A stretch of 60,754 nucleotides of DNA from Sporolactobacillus shoreicorticis. GTDB lineage: Bacteria > Bacillota > Bacilli > Bacillales > Sporolactobacillaceae. A model generated the notes under the pieces. The model worked only from the letters and a program-made list of their open reading frames with translations, was not told the origin of the DNA and did no database searches. The DNA lies in contig NZ_JAMXWM010000028.1 in the NCBI RefSeq assembly GCF_024125445.1, positions 1-60,754 of the forward strand, in the 5' to 3' direction. How positions within the stretch are numbered: position 1 is the stretch's first letter; each line of letters opens with the position of its first letter. The position numbers were made by a program, and so were the translations under genes. Shown piece after piece: positions 16,406 to 25,499 of this stretch.

Positions 16406-17042
16406 AGCCGACACCTCGCACCGTTCCGATGTAGTCAAACCCGATCGTATTCAGCTTTTTGCGCATTCGGGCGATGTTGACTTGCAGGGCATTGGCATCG
16501 ATGTAATCATCCGATTCCCAGAGCTTGGCAAGCAGCACTTCTTTGGAAACTGTTTGGTTGGGATGTTCGAACAACGCGCGCAGCAGCTTGGCTTCGGTTG
16601 GCGTCAAATCAACCCTGTCCTGCTCTTTTTTCAATTCGGCACCTTCCAGTATGAAACCGTTGAAGCTTAATTTGGCTTGTGAAAAGCTGTAGGTTCGACG
16701 CAGCAGGGCATTGATTTTCGCTTTCAGCACGTCGATCGAAAACGGCTTGGTGACATAGTCGTCGGCCCCCATGTCCATTGCCATCACCTGGTTCATTTCA
16801 TCATCTGCCGAACTGAGGAAGATGATTGGCGTTGTTGTTTTCTTACGAATTTCAGTTGTCCAGTAAAAGCCGTTGAAATACGGCAGGGTAATGTCCATGA
16901 GAATGAGATCCGGGGTTTCTGTTTCCATTTCCTGACGGACGCTGCGAAAATTCTGTACAGAAACAACCGTGTATTCATTCAACGCAGACGTTAGTTGCTT
17001 CACAATCGCCGCGTCATCTTCTACAATAAATAGTTTTAGCAT
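16392..17042 (-). CDS. BceR-type OmpR-family response regulator
   Basis: 216 residues. Receiver domain: acidic pair VEDD near the start, phospho-Asp in PDLILMDITLP, and Lys in DDYVTKPF. The winged-helix C-terminus includes DLTPTEAKLLRALF and ANALQVNIARMRKKL...IGTVRGVGYVLA. ATG 17042 has AGGAG upstream. It probably activates the ABC transporter operon, where CTTACAG direct repeats 21 bp apart lie upstream of the weak -35. Confidence 0.92.
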   Translation of the reverse strand: MLKLFIVEDDAAIVKQLTSALNEYTVVSVQNFRSVRQEMETETPDLILMDITLPYFNGFYWTTEIRKKTTTPIIFLSSADDEMNQVMAMDMGADDYVTKPFSIDVLKAKINALLRRTYSFSQAKLSFNGFILEGAELKKEQDRVDLTPTEAKLLRALFEHPNQTVSKEVLLAKLWESDDYIDANALQVNIARMRKKLNTIGFDYIGTVRGVGYVLA

Positions 17043-17144
17043 CAAAAATTCTCCTAAGTAATTCGCTATCTTTATTTTACTGGTTTTTATGGTACGGAAC
17101 AAATGCGAAAAGGGCATCCTGATCGCGGGATGCCCCTTTTGGTT

Positions 17145-19169
17145 TTATCGTTCGACGATTCGATAATATGCACGGCTCGTCTGTTTGTAAATCAGGTAGT
17201 AAATTACTGCGACTACGGCGATCGTCCCGATGCTGGTCAGTAGAAGTAAATTGAAGCGTGTTGTCCCGAACAAACTGATCAGCTTCTGAATCATGATAAA
17301 GGCGAAGCCGAAGTGGACAACGGCGACGGCAATCGGCAGAAAGAATACGAGCAGTACTTGTGAACGTATCGTCTGCCGCACTTCATCTTTACTCAACCCG
17401 ACCTCCTGAAGAATTTCAAAGCTGCGTTTGTCTTGCTCACCTTCAGAAATCTGCTTGTAGTAAATGATTAATGCTGTACCGAGAATAAAGGTGAATCCTA
17501 AAATTAAGCCGATGAATAGGAAGCCTCCGGCAAAAGAAGTCATCTGTTCATGCATGTCATCATATCGCTCAAAAGTTGGCGGCATACCGGCAATCGTTTT
17601 CGCTTCGCCGCGATCATCTTGCTCGATCTTCGTCTCCGAATCATTGATCCGCTTGATCGGATCATTTCCGTTCACGCGATAGTAAGACAAGACCTTTTGG
17701 AACTTCTTCGCATCCTTCGCCGTCAGATCGGCACTGATGGTTGTATCGTAACCCATTTTATACCGATTGCCTGCCGCTTTGGATGCATCGTCAAGTATTG
17801 GTTGAATTTGCTCTTTCGAATTGACGATCAGGATCAGCCAGTTTGATGCCATCATACTTGTTGATGGGAAGTTGCGGATTTCGCTGATTTTCTCTTTGAC
17901 TTTAAACGTGTGGTTCCAAAAACGCACGTTGCTTTCGTGAAATCTACCAACAGCCGGGTATGCGATCGTTTCATTTTCACGCAGGTGAATTTTGTTTCCC
18001 GTCAGTTGTGTATACGTGTCGGCGGTCATGAAGTTGACTGCCGTCAGATTGGCGAGGTTTTGCTTGTTTTCAAATCTGCCGTCGTTCATTGCACCGGTTA
18101 ATCGATTTGATAGTTCGTAGACGATTTTATTGTTCAGTGCTAGTCCGTTTTTTTCAGCGACTTGATCAATGAACTCAATGCTTCGTTGCTGCGTTGTGTT
18201 GACATTGATGAGCGTGTTGCGTAAAAAGTAGTCGCCAAGAAAACCATTGATACTTGAAAATAAACCGACCGTTGTCGCCAAGGTCACGAAGGTCATTGTG
18301 ACTAAAATCGTTATGTTTGCTAGCCCAACCGCATTCTGTTTCATTCGGTAAAGCATGCCTGAAACGGTAATAAAGTGCTTCGGCTGATAGTAATAGTTTT
18401 TATTTTTCTTTTGCCGTTTGAGCAGCCAAATCGTAAAGCTCATGTAAAACAGCAGCGTACCGAAGATGACAAACAGCACGGCGATGAAGAATTTTGTTAA
18501 GGCATCGAGTGGAGAGACTACTGTTACGGCAAGGTAGTAACCAATCGCAAGCGATACAAGTCCAAGCAGGGCCAGAATGATACGCGATTTAGGTTCCTTC
18601 TCTCCTTTGCTCGCATTTTTGAGCAATTCCAGACTGGATTGTCTGTGGATTGAGATGTTACTAATGATCATGAGTAGCAGATAGATACACGCAAAAATTG
18701 CGGTAACAATCCCAACCGCAAGTGGGCTCCACTGCAAGTCAAAGTAGCTTTCACCAATGAGATGAATGAGGAAAAGGTAGAGAAATTTGGCAAGAATAAT
18801 GCCTAAAACTGTTCCGGCAACCACGGTTGCTAGAAACATCATCATCAGTTCCAGAATCGAAATTCGAACAATATGCCGCTTTTTCAGACCAAGTATATTG
18901 TAGAGTCCAAATTCTTTCGTTCGTCTTTTCAGTAAAAATCGATAACTGTAAATCATAAAGATGGTCGCAAAGACGGTTAGGACGGTCAAGCCTAGGCCGA
19001 GCAGCATCGCAAAATTTCCCGCACCCGGAAGCTTTTTTAAGCTAGGACTAAATAAAATCGTCGCGATCATTAGATTCATGAGAAACATCACAACACTTGA
19101 AAGGCCAAAGGGAAGAAAGTTGCTGATCGATTGGCGGATGTTGCGACTGGCTAATTTGACGTAAAACAT
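17145..19169 (-). CDS. BceB-type ABC permease (FtsX-like, large extracellular domain)
   Basis: 674 residues. About ten membrane helices: one at the N-terminus (SVVMFLMNLMIATILF), three FtsX-type, further helices, a roughly 200-residue extracellular domain (about 310-515), and a final FtsX-type group (FIGLILGFTFILGTALIIYY). The motif YRFLLKRRTKEFGLYNILGLKKRHI is typical of BceB/VraG. These permeases both detect peptide antibiotics for the kinase and remove them from lipid II cycle targets. ATG 19169 follows the ATPase stop by one base. Confidence 0.92.
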   Translation of the reverse strand: MFYVKLASRNIRQSISNFLPFGLSSVVMFLMNLMIATILFSPSLKKLPGAGNFAMLLGLGLTVLTVFATIFMIYSYRFLLKRRTKEFGLYNILGLKKRHIVRISILELMMMFLATVVAGTVLGIILAKFLYLFLIHLIGESYFDLQWSPLAVGIVTAIFACIYLLLMIISNISIHRQSSLELLKNASKGEKEPKSRIILALLGLVSLAIGYYLAVTVVSPLDALTKFFIAVLFVIFGTLLFYMSFTIWLLKRQKKNKNYYYQPKHFITVSGMLYRMKQNAVGLANITILVTMTFVTLATTVGLFSSINGFLGDYFLRNTLINVNTTQQRSIEFIDQVAEKNGLALNNKIVYELSNRLTGAMNDGRFENKQNLANLTAVNFMTADTYTQLTGNKIHLRENETIAYPAVGRFHESNVRFWNHTFKVKEKISEIRNFPSTSMMASNWLILIVNSKEQIQPILDDASKAAGNRYKMGYDTTISADLTAKDAKKFQKVLSYYRVNGNDPIKRINDSETKIEQDDRGEAKTIAGMPPTFERYDDMHEQMTSFAGGFLFIGLILGFTFILGTALIIYYKQISEGEQDKRSFEILQEVGLSKDEVRQTIRSQVLLVFFLPIAVAVVHFGFAFIMIQKLISLFGTTRFNLLLLTSIGTIAVVAVIYYLIYKQTSRAYYRIVER

Positions 19170-19170
19170 C

Positions 19171-19929
19171 TTAGCGCACCTCAGTTCCAAGCAGATTGGT
19201 CATCGTCATACTGATTTCCTGCATGAATTTGGATGCCTCTCGATTCGCACGATAGAGCTGGTGAAAGATGCGACCGTCTTTGATAAACAACACGCGTTTT
19301 GCATGACTTGCTGCAATTGCCGAATGCGTGACCATCAGGATGGTCTGTCCGGTGTCATTGATTTCTTCAAGCAGAGCGAGCAAGCCTTCGCTATTTTTGA
19401 AGTCAAGCGCTGCAGTCGGTTCATCGGCAAGAACAAGTTCAGGCTGGGTGATCAAGGCACGGGCGATGGCGACGCGCTGTTTCTGACCGCCCGACAGTTC
19501 AAATGGCTGCTTGTTCAGCAGATCGGCAATATTTAATTTCGGTACCAGCTTTTCCAAACGCTGTTCCATAATGCGGACCTTTTGACGGCCGAGCACGAGG
19601 GGTAAGAAAATATTGTCACGAACCGACAGTGTGTCGAGAAGGTTGAAATCCTGAAAAATAAAGCCCAGATGCGTGCGGCGAAACTCCGCAAGCTTGTTTT
19701 CTTTAATTATGGTTAAATCCTGACCATTCAAGATAACGGATCCTAGTGTCGGTTTATCTAGTGTAGCCAGCGTATTCAAAAGTGTTGTTTTTCCCGAACC
19801 GCTCTCGCCCATAATGGCGATATACTCTCCTTCCTCAACGCTAAAACTTACATCTTGTAAGGCAACGGTTTTTTCCTTACTGAATCTTGTTTGGAATATC
19901 TTTTGTAAGTGACTGACTTGTAACAACAT
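19171..19929 (-). CDS. BceA-type ABC transporter ATPase
   Basis: 252 residues with the full ATPase set: Walker A GESGSGKTTLL (about 40), Q-loop FIFQDFNLL, signature ELSGGQKQRVAIARAL, Walker B LVLADEPTAALD and H-loop MVTHS. It belongs to the MacB/LolD-like group that pairs with BceB permeases. First gene of the four-gene minus-strand cluster ATPase-permease-regulator-kinase. Together they form a peptide-antibiotic resistance module (bacitracin, lantibiotics or similar); specificity cannot be read. Confidence 0.93.
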   Translation of the reverse strand: MLLQVSHLQKIFQTRFSKEKTVALQDVSFSVEEGEYIAIMGESGSGKTTLLNTLATLDKPTLGSVILNGQDLTIIKENKLAEFRRTHLGFIFQDFNLLDTLSVRDNIFLPLVLGRQKVRIMEQRLEKLVPKLNIADLLNKQPFELSGGQKQRVAIARALITQPELVLADEPTAALDFKNSEGLLALLEEINDTGQTILMVTHSAIAASHAKRVLFIKDGRIFHQLYRANREASKFMQEISMTMTNLLGTEVR

Positions 19930-19968
19930 CGTGTTCGCTCCCTGCCTATTATTTTGCTGATGTGTTTA

Positions 19969-20023
19969 GTATACAAAGAATCGCGCAGGTACTCCCTTAC
20001 AGGTCTGAAGTCCAGTCTTACAG
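19969..20023 (-). promoter_or_regulatory. Bce operon promoter with putative BceR direct repeats
   Basis: Minus-strand TATACT at 19969-19974 has no good -35. CTGTAAG occurs twice, at 20017-20023 and 19996-20002, 21 bp apart (two helical turns), as for an OmpR-family dimer activating a weak promoter. Confidence 0.5.
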
Positions 20024-20365
20024 ATTTGTCAGGTTGAAGCAAATATAATGGAGAAAGGATCCGATTATCTGTAGAATAAAAGGAGAAGAATTGTTCACTC
20101 CATTTAAACATAACTTTACGGCTGCCCAGGAGCGATTTTGTTGCCCGAGTATATCAGACTGCACAATCAATCGTCAATTTTAGAACGAACAATCATGAAC
20201 TGCTTTTTTCAGTGATAGTAGGTCGTGAGAGATAAGTGGTACAACGGATCAGTGTTCTGCACTGCTTTATGTATTTTGAATTTGATTTAGCTTGGTTTTC
20301 TTACTCGTTCAATGCAGGAATCATTTCTGTTGTTGAAGAATAGAGTATGGGAGAGGTGTTGCGAC

Positions 20366-20692
20366 TTGCAAGTGACGGAAATTCCACGCTTTAACTTTAT
20401 TGAATTACAAACGGATCGGAACCTCGGCCATACAGAACATGTTTACTTTGTAACAACAGATGTGGATGAGGCGGTTGATCATTATCTTCATAAGGTCCGA
20501 GAACATAATCCATTTTACATGACAATTAGCTCGGTTGACGGCCGCATCTGTGTGGCTAAATCACATGGACTCAGCAGTGACAAGACCAAACCGCGGATTA
20601 TTCGAATGAACTCTGATTTAAGCCGAAAAGCATGCAACTATACATTGTTTACGAACAAATTTATTAGAACGGTAAAAAGAAAATTAAGTTGA
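20366..20692 (+). CDS. Conserved-looking protein of unknown function
   Basis: 108 residues from TTG 20366, chosen because GAGAGGTG lies 7 bases upstream; GTG 20372 is an alternative. Soluble, with pattern VTEIPRFNFIELQTDRN...HVYFVTTDVDEAVDHYLHKV and a basic C-terminus (FIRTVKRKLS). No motif recognised. It stands alone and is followed by a terminator. The 19930-20365 gap before it carries the Bce promoter and nothing else evident. Confidence 0.55.
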   Translation: MQVTEIPRFNFIELQTDRNLGHTEHVYFVTTDVDEAVDHYLHKVREHNPFYMTISSVDGRICVAKSHGLSSDKTKPRIIRMNSDLSRKACNYTLFTNKFIRTVKRKLS

Positions 20693-20702
20693 TATGACTT
20701 AC

Positions 20703-20733
20703 GAGGCGCCCAAACAGGGGTTGCCTCTTTTTT
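20703..20733 (+). terminator. Terminator of the unknown gene
   Basis: GAGGC...GCCTC stem with inner CC/GG pairs, followed by TTTTTT. Confidence 0.7.
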
Positions 20734-20813
20734 GAATAGGCGTGAAGTGGTTTAAATGCTAAAATGTTATCTCGGGTGAATCATCTATAAAGATACAGCG
20801 GACTTTTTAGAGT

Positions 20814-20866
20814 GTAAGAGGATTTGGCTATGTTCTTACATGATTCATTTGGCAGCTGTTCTGCTA
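20814..20866 (+). repeat. Promoter-like element, copy 2
   Basis: GTAAGA-N14-TCTTAC dyad, then TCATTTGGCAGCTGTT, with the same spacing as the element at 14941. Only a 16-codon frame follows before prdR; the remaining 20693-21087 gap is otherwise empty. Confidence 0.6.
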
Positions 20867-21087
20867 GGATAAAACAATGAAGTTATGGGTCATTCTCATC
20901 ATATTTGAAACCAACTGCTCGTATTAAAATCAAGTATTAACATAGAACGATTCACGTTTTGATTAAATCAGGTTACCAGCCTATTTCGCTGCATTTGGTT
21001 TCGAAATAATTAGACAATATTGAACTTTTGTGCTTAAATTTGTGGTAAAGGTGACTGTTTGCTTGGAAGGTATGAGGAGGAAGATCA

Positions 21088-22839
21088 GTGAAACATCTGC
21101 TGCCCGATTTTAATGATTTACTGCATACAGATTTTGTCGTGACAACAGAGGAGCGGTGGCATGAACCTTACCTCAGTAGTCAGTCGGTTGGTGTTGTATT
21201 TGTACAGCAGGGACCACTGGAATTTCTTGTGTTAACCGCTCGGAATTATTCAATCGCCCGAAAGCACCATATTCGAATCAATGAGTTATCTGAATGCCGC
21301 GCTGATTGTATGCATATCAATGATTCATGGGCGACTCTTAATAAGAAATTACAGCACTGTGATTATGTGGTTGTTCTTCGCGATGGTGCAGCAATCGGCT
21401 ACTTAAAAACGAGCGAACTCGCCTCGCGTGTTTTACAAGCCTACACATATCTTAAAGCCTATTATGATACGATACTTGAGACAACGGACGATACGATTTC
21501 GGTAATTGATAACAATATGGATACGGTGGTTTGGACAGGCGGAGCGGAGCGATTGTATTCGATTAAAAAGGAAGAAATACTGGGTGAACCGATGACCCGG
21601 TTCTTTCCTGAAAACCGGCTTGATAATCTTAAAATCCTTAATACAGGCAAGCGATTCTATCATAAACAACATCAGCCTAGAGATGATCTCTTTGTTCTCA
21701 TTAATTCAGCTCCCGTGAAGCTGGGCGGCAAAATTATCGGTGCGGTTTCCTGTGAACAGGATGTGACGTATCAGGCTCAGCTTAATAAAAAATTGACAAA
21801 TGCAAAAGAAACCATCAATCATTTACAAAAACAAGTCTGTCGTATGGATCGTTCTGTTGATCCGTTTCGATGTATCAACGGTTCAAGCGAAGCTATACAA
21901 AATACGATTGATAAGCTCAAACAGGTCGGCGCAGCGAGAGCAAAGGTGTTGCTCCTTGGAGAATCGGGAGTAGGGAAGGAATTGTTCGCCAATGCACTTC
22001 ATGATTTGCGAACACTTGGCGCTGCCCCCTTTATTCCCATTAACTGCGGTGCAATCCCCGATGCACTGTTCGAAAGCGAGCTCTTTGGTTATGAGAAGGG
22101 CGCCTTTTCCGGGGCAAACCCTCTTGGAAGCAAAGGCAAATTTGAACTGGCGAAAGATGGAACCCTCTTTCTGGATGAGATTGCCGAACTGCCTCTTGAA
22201 ATGCAGGTCAAACTGCTCAGAGTTCTGCAGGAAGGAACGTTTTATTCAGTTGGCGGGACGAAACTCAAACATGCCGATTGTTCCATTATTGCGGCGACGA
22301 ACAAAAATTTAAAAGAACTGGTTCATAAAGGAAAATTCAGGGAAGACCTGTATTATCGTTTGAACATCATTACTATTACGATCCCTCCGTTAAGAGAGAG
22401 AAGCGAAGATATCATTGAATTGAGCCATCAGTTTCTCTATGAATTTGCGGAGAAATACGGACGGTCATGCACAGGAATTCCTAAAGAAGTCATGATGGCG
22501 CTGATTGATTACTCTTGGCCGGGCAACATCAGAGAGTTGCGAAATATTATTGAGCGGCTCGTTGTTTTTTCAAGAGACGAACTGTTAAATTTCAATGATC
22601 TTCCTGTACAAATTCGTGAATCAAATCAAGAAAGCGAGATGCCGGAATCTTTCTCACAAAATGAGCTGCCCGAAAACCAACCGCTTGTCTCACTGAATCG
22701 CGCGATGCGAGAATGCCAGCATCGAACGATTAGGAAGGCATTGGAACATACCAATGAAAATAAAAACAAGGCTGCGGAGATCTTAGGAATATCCAGAACA
22801 ACACTTTATAACAAAATGCATCAACTGGGAATTTCTTGA
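21088..22839 (+). CDS. prdR: PrdR-like sigma-54-dependent transcription activator
   Basis: 583 residues. The N-terminus contains a CBS-like segment (about 65-120), then a PAS domain (about 130-235, TTDDTISVIDNNMDTVVW), a linker coil, and a complete AAA+ activator domain (about 255-490): Walker A GESGVGKE, the sigma-54 contact loop as GAFSGA (Ser for the usual Thr), Walker B GTLFLDEI, and WPGNIRELRN. A Fis-type helix-turn-helix NKAAEILGISRTTLYNKM closes it. The architecture and position next to the proline reductase genes match PrdR, which activates prd expression in response to proline. The GGAGGAAG site supports ATG 21088. Confidence 0.88.
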   Translation: MKHLLPDFNDLLHTDFVVTTEERWHEPYLSSQSVGVVFVQQGPLEFLVLTARNYSIARKHHIRINELSECRADCMHINDSWATLNKKLQHCDYVVVLRDGAAIGYLKTSELASRVLQAYTYLKAYYDTILETTDDTISVIDNNMDTVVWTGGAERLYSIKKEEILGEPMTRFFPENRLDNLKILNTGKRFYHKQHQPRDDLFVLINSAPVKLGGKIIGAVSCEQDVTYQAQLNKKLTNAKETINHLQKQVCRMDRSVDPFRCINGSSEAIQNTIDKLKQVGAARAKVLLLGESGVGKELFANALHDLRTLGAAPFIPINCGAIPDALFESELFGYEKGAFSGANPLGSKGKFELAKDGTLFLDEIAELPLEMQVKLLRVLQEGTFYSVGGTKLKHADCSIIAATNKNLKELVHKGKFREDLYYRLNIITITIPPLRERSEDIIELSHQFLYEFAEKYGRSCTGIPKEVMMALIDYSWPGNIRELRNIIERLVVFSRDELLNFNDLPVQIRESNQESEMPESFSQNELPENQPLVSLNRAMRECQHRTIRKALEHTNENKNKAAEILGISRTTLYNKMHQLGIS

Positions 22840-22879
22840 TTGTTGTTTGATTCTCAGTATTTCAATTAAGTCACAAGAG

Positions 22880-22898
22880 ACCTGATGGCAGGTTTTTT
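22880..22898 (+). terminator. Terminator of prdR
   Basis: Compact stem ACCTG-ATGG-CAGGT then TTTTT. It separates prdR from the structural operon. Confidence 0.7.
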
Positions 22899-22983
22899 GT
22901 GGCTTTTTATCATTATAATGTTAGATTATCTTTCGTGAAATGACTTTTTTATGAGATTATTGGCTTTGATGACATAAAAGTTA

Positions 22984-23040
22984 ACGGAAAAAGTGTTTCA
23001 ATTTTGGAACATGTATAAAAAATGAAACACTGTTTTCCGT
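22984..23040. promoter_or_regulatory. Long dyad upstream of the prd operon (putative PrdR site)
   Basis: ACGGAAAA-AGTGTTTCA (22984-23000) is mirrored by TGAAACACT-G-TTTTCCGT (23023-23040), with a single extra base. A nested TGTTTC-N6-GGAACA lies at 22995-23012. Its centre is about 80 bp upstream of the sigma-54 -12 element, a usual enhancer distance. Confidence 0.7.
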
Positions 23041-23078
23041 ATTTTTGTACAATTCAGTTCATTTATTGGACTTTTTAT

Positions 23079-23094
23079 TGGCACGAAACTTGCT
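23079..23094 (+). promoter_or_regulatory. Sigma-54 (-24/-12) promoter of the prd operon
   Basis: TGGCAC-GAAAC-TTGCT is an exact match to the sigma-54 consensus TGGCAC-N5-TTGCW, with GG and GC 10 bp apart. It lies 62 bp before the racemase start. Confidence 0.92.
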
Positions 23095-23155
23095 TATTTA
23101 AAAATAACCAAACCTTTTATGGTGGACCAAAATGATGCTCAGAGGGGGGAGACGG

Positions 23156-24199
23156 ATGGAGCGCTGCGAAAGCCTGCTTGCTATTGATTCACATACGCTG
23201 GGTGAGCCGACCCGAATCATTGTGGAAGGTTTTCCCGAAGCAGACGGGGCAACGATGATGGAAAAGAAATTGAACCTTCAGAAGAATTATGATCATCTTC
23301 GGCGCGCCGTCATTGACGAGCCGCGAGGACATCGAAATATGTTCGGTGCGATCATCATGAAGCCGACGCACAAGGACGCTGATCTTGGAGTCGTGTTCAT
23401 GGACAGTGGCGGCTATCTCAATATGTGCGGTCATGGATCAATCGGGGTAGCCACTGTTGCTGTTGCCCGGCGGCTTGTCCCAGTTACAGAACCGTATACA
23501 AGTGTATGTCTTGAGTCACCGGCGGGTCTGATTCGAACGCGTGTCCGAGTGGAGCACGGAAAAGTCAAGGAGACAACGATCGTTAATGTTCCTTCCTTTC
23601 TTTACCGAAAAGCTGTCGACATTCATGTGCCGGGATGGGGAACCATTCAGGCGGATATAGCGTTCGGCGGCAACTTTTTCGCACTTGTTGACTCACGTAA
23701 AATGGGTCTTCCGCTTCAGATGAGCGGATTAAATCAACTGATACAGGCTGGTGCTGCCATCCGCAAGGCTGTTAATCAGCAAGTACACATTTTTCATCCG
23801 CTGCTGCCCGATATCCGGTCGGTCGACCTGGTCGAGTTTTATCAAACGGATTTGATGGCAAAAGCAATGAAAAATATTGTTGTATTCGGCGACAATCAAG
23901 TGGACCGTTCACCCTGCGGTACAGGAACGAGCGCTAAAATTGCCTCACTCTATGCACAGCAAAAATTGATCATCGATGAGCCCTTTATCAGCGAGAGCAT
24001 TACAGGTACAAAGTTCATCGGCAGAGCATTAAAGGTCACAACCGTAGGCAGCTATCCGGCAATCATTCCGGAAATCACCGGACGCGCTTACCTGACCGGT
24101 GAAAATAAACTCATCTTTGATCACGAAGACCCATTTGAATACGGATTTAATTTAGCGGATGGGCAAAGGAGGAGCGATTATGTTGAACGGAAAATATAA
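23156..24199 (+). CDS. prdF: Proline racemase
   Basis: 347 residues. Both catalytic cysteines of a true proline racemase are present: Cys91 in GGYLNMCGHGSIG and Cys254 in DRSPCGTGTSAK. Hydroxyproline dehydratases of the same fold have Thr or Ser at one site. It interconverts L- and D-proline, supplying the D-isomer to the reductase. ATG 23156 is chosen because GGGGGGAG lies just upstream; an ATG pair at 23132 would give 8 more residues. It overlaps prdC by 20 bp and is first in the sigma-54 operon. Confidence 0.9.
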   Translation: MERCESLLAIDSHTLGEPTRIIVEGFPEADGATMMEKKLNLQKNYDHLRRAVIDEPRGHRNMFGAIIMKPTHKDADLGVVFMDSGGYLNMCGHGSIGVATVAVARRLVPVTEPYTSVCLESPAGLIRTRVRVEHGKVKETTIVNVPSFLYRKAVDIHVPGWGTIQADIAFGGNFFALVDSRKMGLPLQMSGLNQLIQAGAAIRKAVNQQVHIFHPLLPDIRSVDLVEFYQTDLMAKAMKNIVVFGDNQVDRSPCGTGTSAKIASLYAQQKLIIDEPFISESITGTKFIGRALKVTTVGSYPAIIPEITGRAYLTGENKLIFDHEDPFEYGFNLADGQRRSDYVERKI

Positions 24200-25469
24200 A
24201 CTTCCTTTAAAGCAGCATATCGGAAACCTGAATAAGCCCTGTGTGCAAGAGGGAGATCATGTTGAACGAGGTCAATGTATTGCGCGTGCCGATGGCCTGG
24301 GAGCAGATCTGCATGCAAGTGTTTCAGGTACGGTCGTAGAGGTGAATGCTGCGTATATCGCCATCATCGGAGCGAAACCCAAGGGGGATACGTTCGTACC
24401 GCTTCCACCCGGAGACTTGAGGGAACGCATTCGTTCTGCCGGAATTGTCGGCATGGGCGGCGCAGGATTTCCTACCGGAATTAAGCTGAGTCAGGAGATC
24501 GATGGCGGGACAGTGATTGCCAATGCTGCGGAATGCGAACCGATTCTGAATCACAATGTGATGCAAATTGAGGCCAACCCTGATGAGGTTTATCGCGGGT
24601 TGCTTTACGCCATGGAAGCGGTCGGTGCGGCAAACGGTATTATTGCGATTAAAGCGAAGCATCGACAAGCCATCGCTCAAATAAAAAACGTGATCCGCGA
24701 TAAAAGAATTACCGTGTTTCCATTGCGTGACCTGTATCCAATCGGCGAAGAGCGCGCGTTAATTCGCGATACGCTTGGCATTCTTCTTCCACCTGAAGCG
24801 CGTGCGATTACGGCAAATACCATTATTATCAACACAGAAACTCTTTCACGCGTGACGCAGGCTGTGGAATATGGTCGTCCCGTTCTGTCGAAAAATATTA
24901 CGGTTGCCGGTAAATTGCATGGCAGTCCGAAGGCGCGTGTATTCATGGATGTACCGATTGGCACACGTGTCGGTGATTTGATTGAAGCCTCAGGCGGTAT
25001 CAACGGAGATTACGGAGAAATCATTATGGACGGTCCGTTCATGGGGCATAGCGTAACAGCGGATGATGTGATAACGAAAACAACCGGAGGTATTATCGTG
25101 ACGATGCCTTTTCTTGATGCAAAATCTCCTCTTGGTTTATTGGTTTGCGCTTGCGGTGCGAGTGAAGCACGTATGCGGGAACTAGCGAAAAAAATGAGAG
25201 CAGAGGTTGCCGGAGTTGAGCTGTGCAAGCATGCCGTTTATGCACGCGGATCGCTCAAATGCCGGAATCCCGGCGTCTGTCCCGGCCAGGCAGATCGTGT
25301 ACTTCGATTGAGGAAAGCCGGTGCCGGTTCGCTGCTCATCGGCAACTGCAGCGATTGCAGCAATACGGTGATGTCACTGGCGCCGAAGCTGAACATCCCG
25401 GTGCATCATGTTACAGACAATGCGATGCGCGCCATGAATTTGCATCTAATTCGTAAATTGCATAGATGA
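24180..25469 (+). CDS. prdC: PrdC-like electron-transfer protein (RnfC family), selenium-free
   Basis: 429 residues, RnfC-like. The N-terminal biotinyl-like barrel (LKQHIG...GDHVERGQCIARADGLGADLHASVSG) is followed by the NADH/FMN-binding fold (GIVGMGGAGFPTGIKLS, NAAECEPILNHN) and SLBB-like segments. A C-terminal cysteine-rich region has CRNPGVCPGQ and GNCSDCSNT. In clostridia PrdC passes electrons from NADH to proline reductase and can contain selenocysteine. Here the frame has no TGA and the C-terminal pair is Cys-x2-Cys. ATG 24180 has AAGGAGGAG upstream, inside the end of the racemase gene. Confidence 0.85.
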   Translation: MLNGKYKLPLKQHIGNLNKPCVQEGDHVERGQCIARADGLGADLHASVSGTVVEVNAAYIAIIGAKPKGDTFVPLPPGDLRERIRSAGIVGMGGAGFPTGIKLSQEIDGGTVIANAAECEPILNHNVMQIEANPDEVYRGLLYAMEAVGAANGIIAIKAKHRQAIAQIKNVIRDKRITVFPLRDLYPIGEERALIRDTLGILLPPEARAITANTIIINTETLSRVTQAVEYGRPVLSKNITVAGKLHGSPKARVFMDVPIGTRVGDLIEASGGINGDYGEIIMDGPFMGHSVTADDVITKTTGGIIVTMPFLDAKSPLGLLVCACGASEARMRELAKKMRAEVAGVELCKHAVYARGSLKCRNPGVCPGQADRVLRLRKAGAGSLLIGNCSDCSNTVMSLAPKLNIPVHHVTDNAMRAMNLHLIRKLHR

Positions 25470-25499
25470 AATTTATTTTATTTATAAAGGAGAATTCAC

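Noticed and set aside
20938-20985. TTGATTAAATCA upstream of prdR as an FNR box
   Set aside because: The half-sites are three rather than four bases apart and the position relative to a promoter is unclear.
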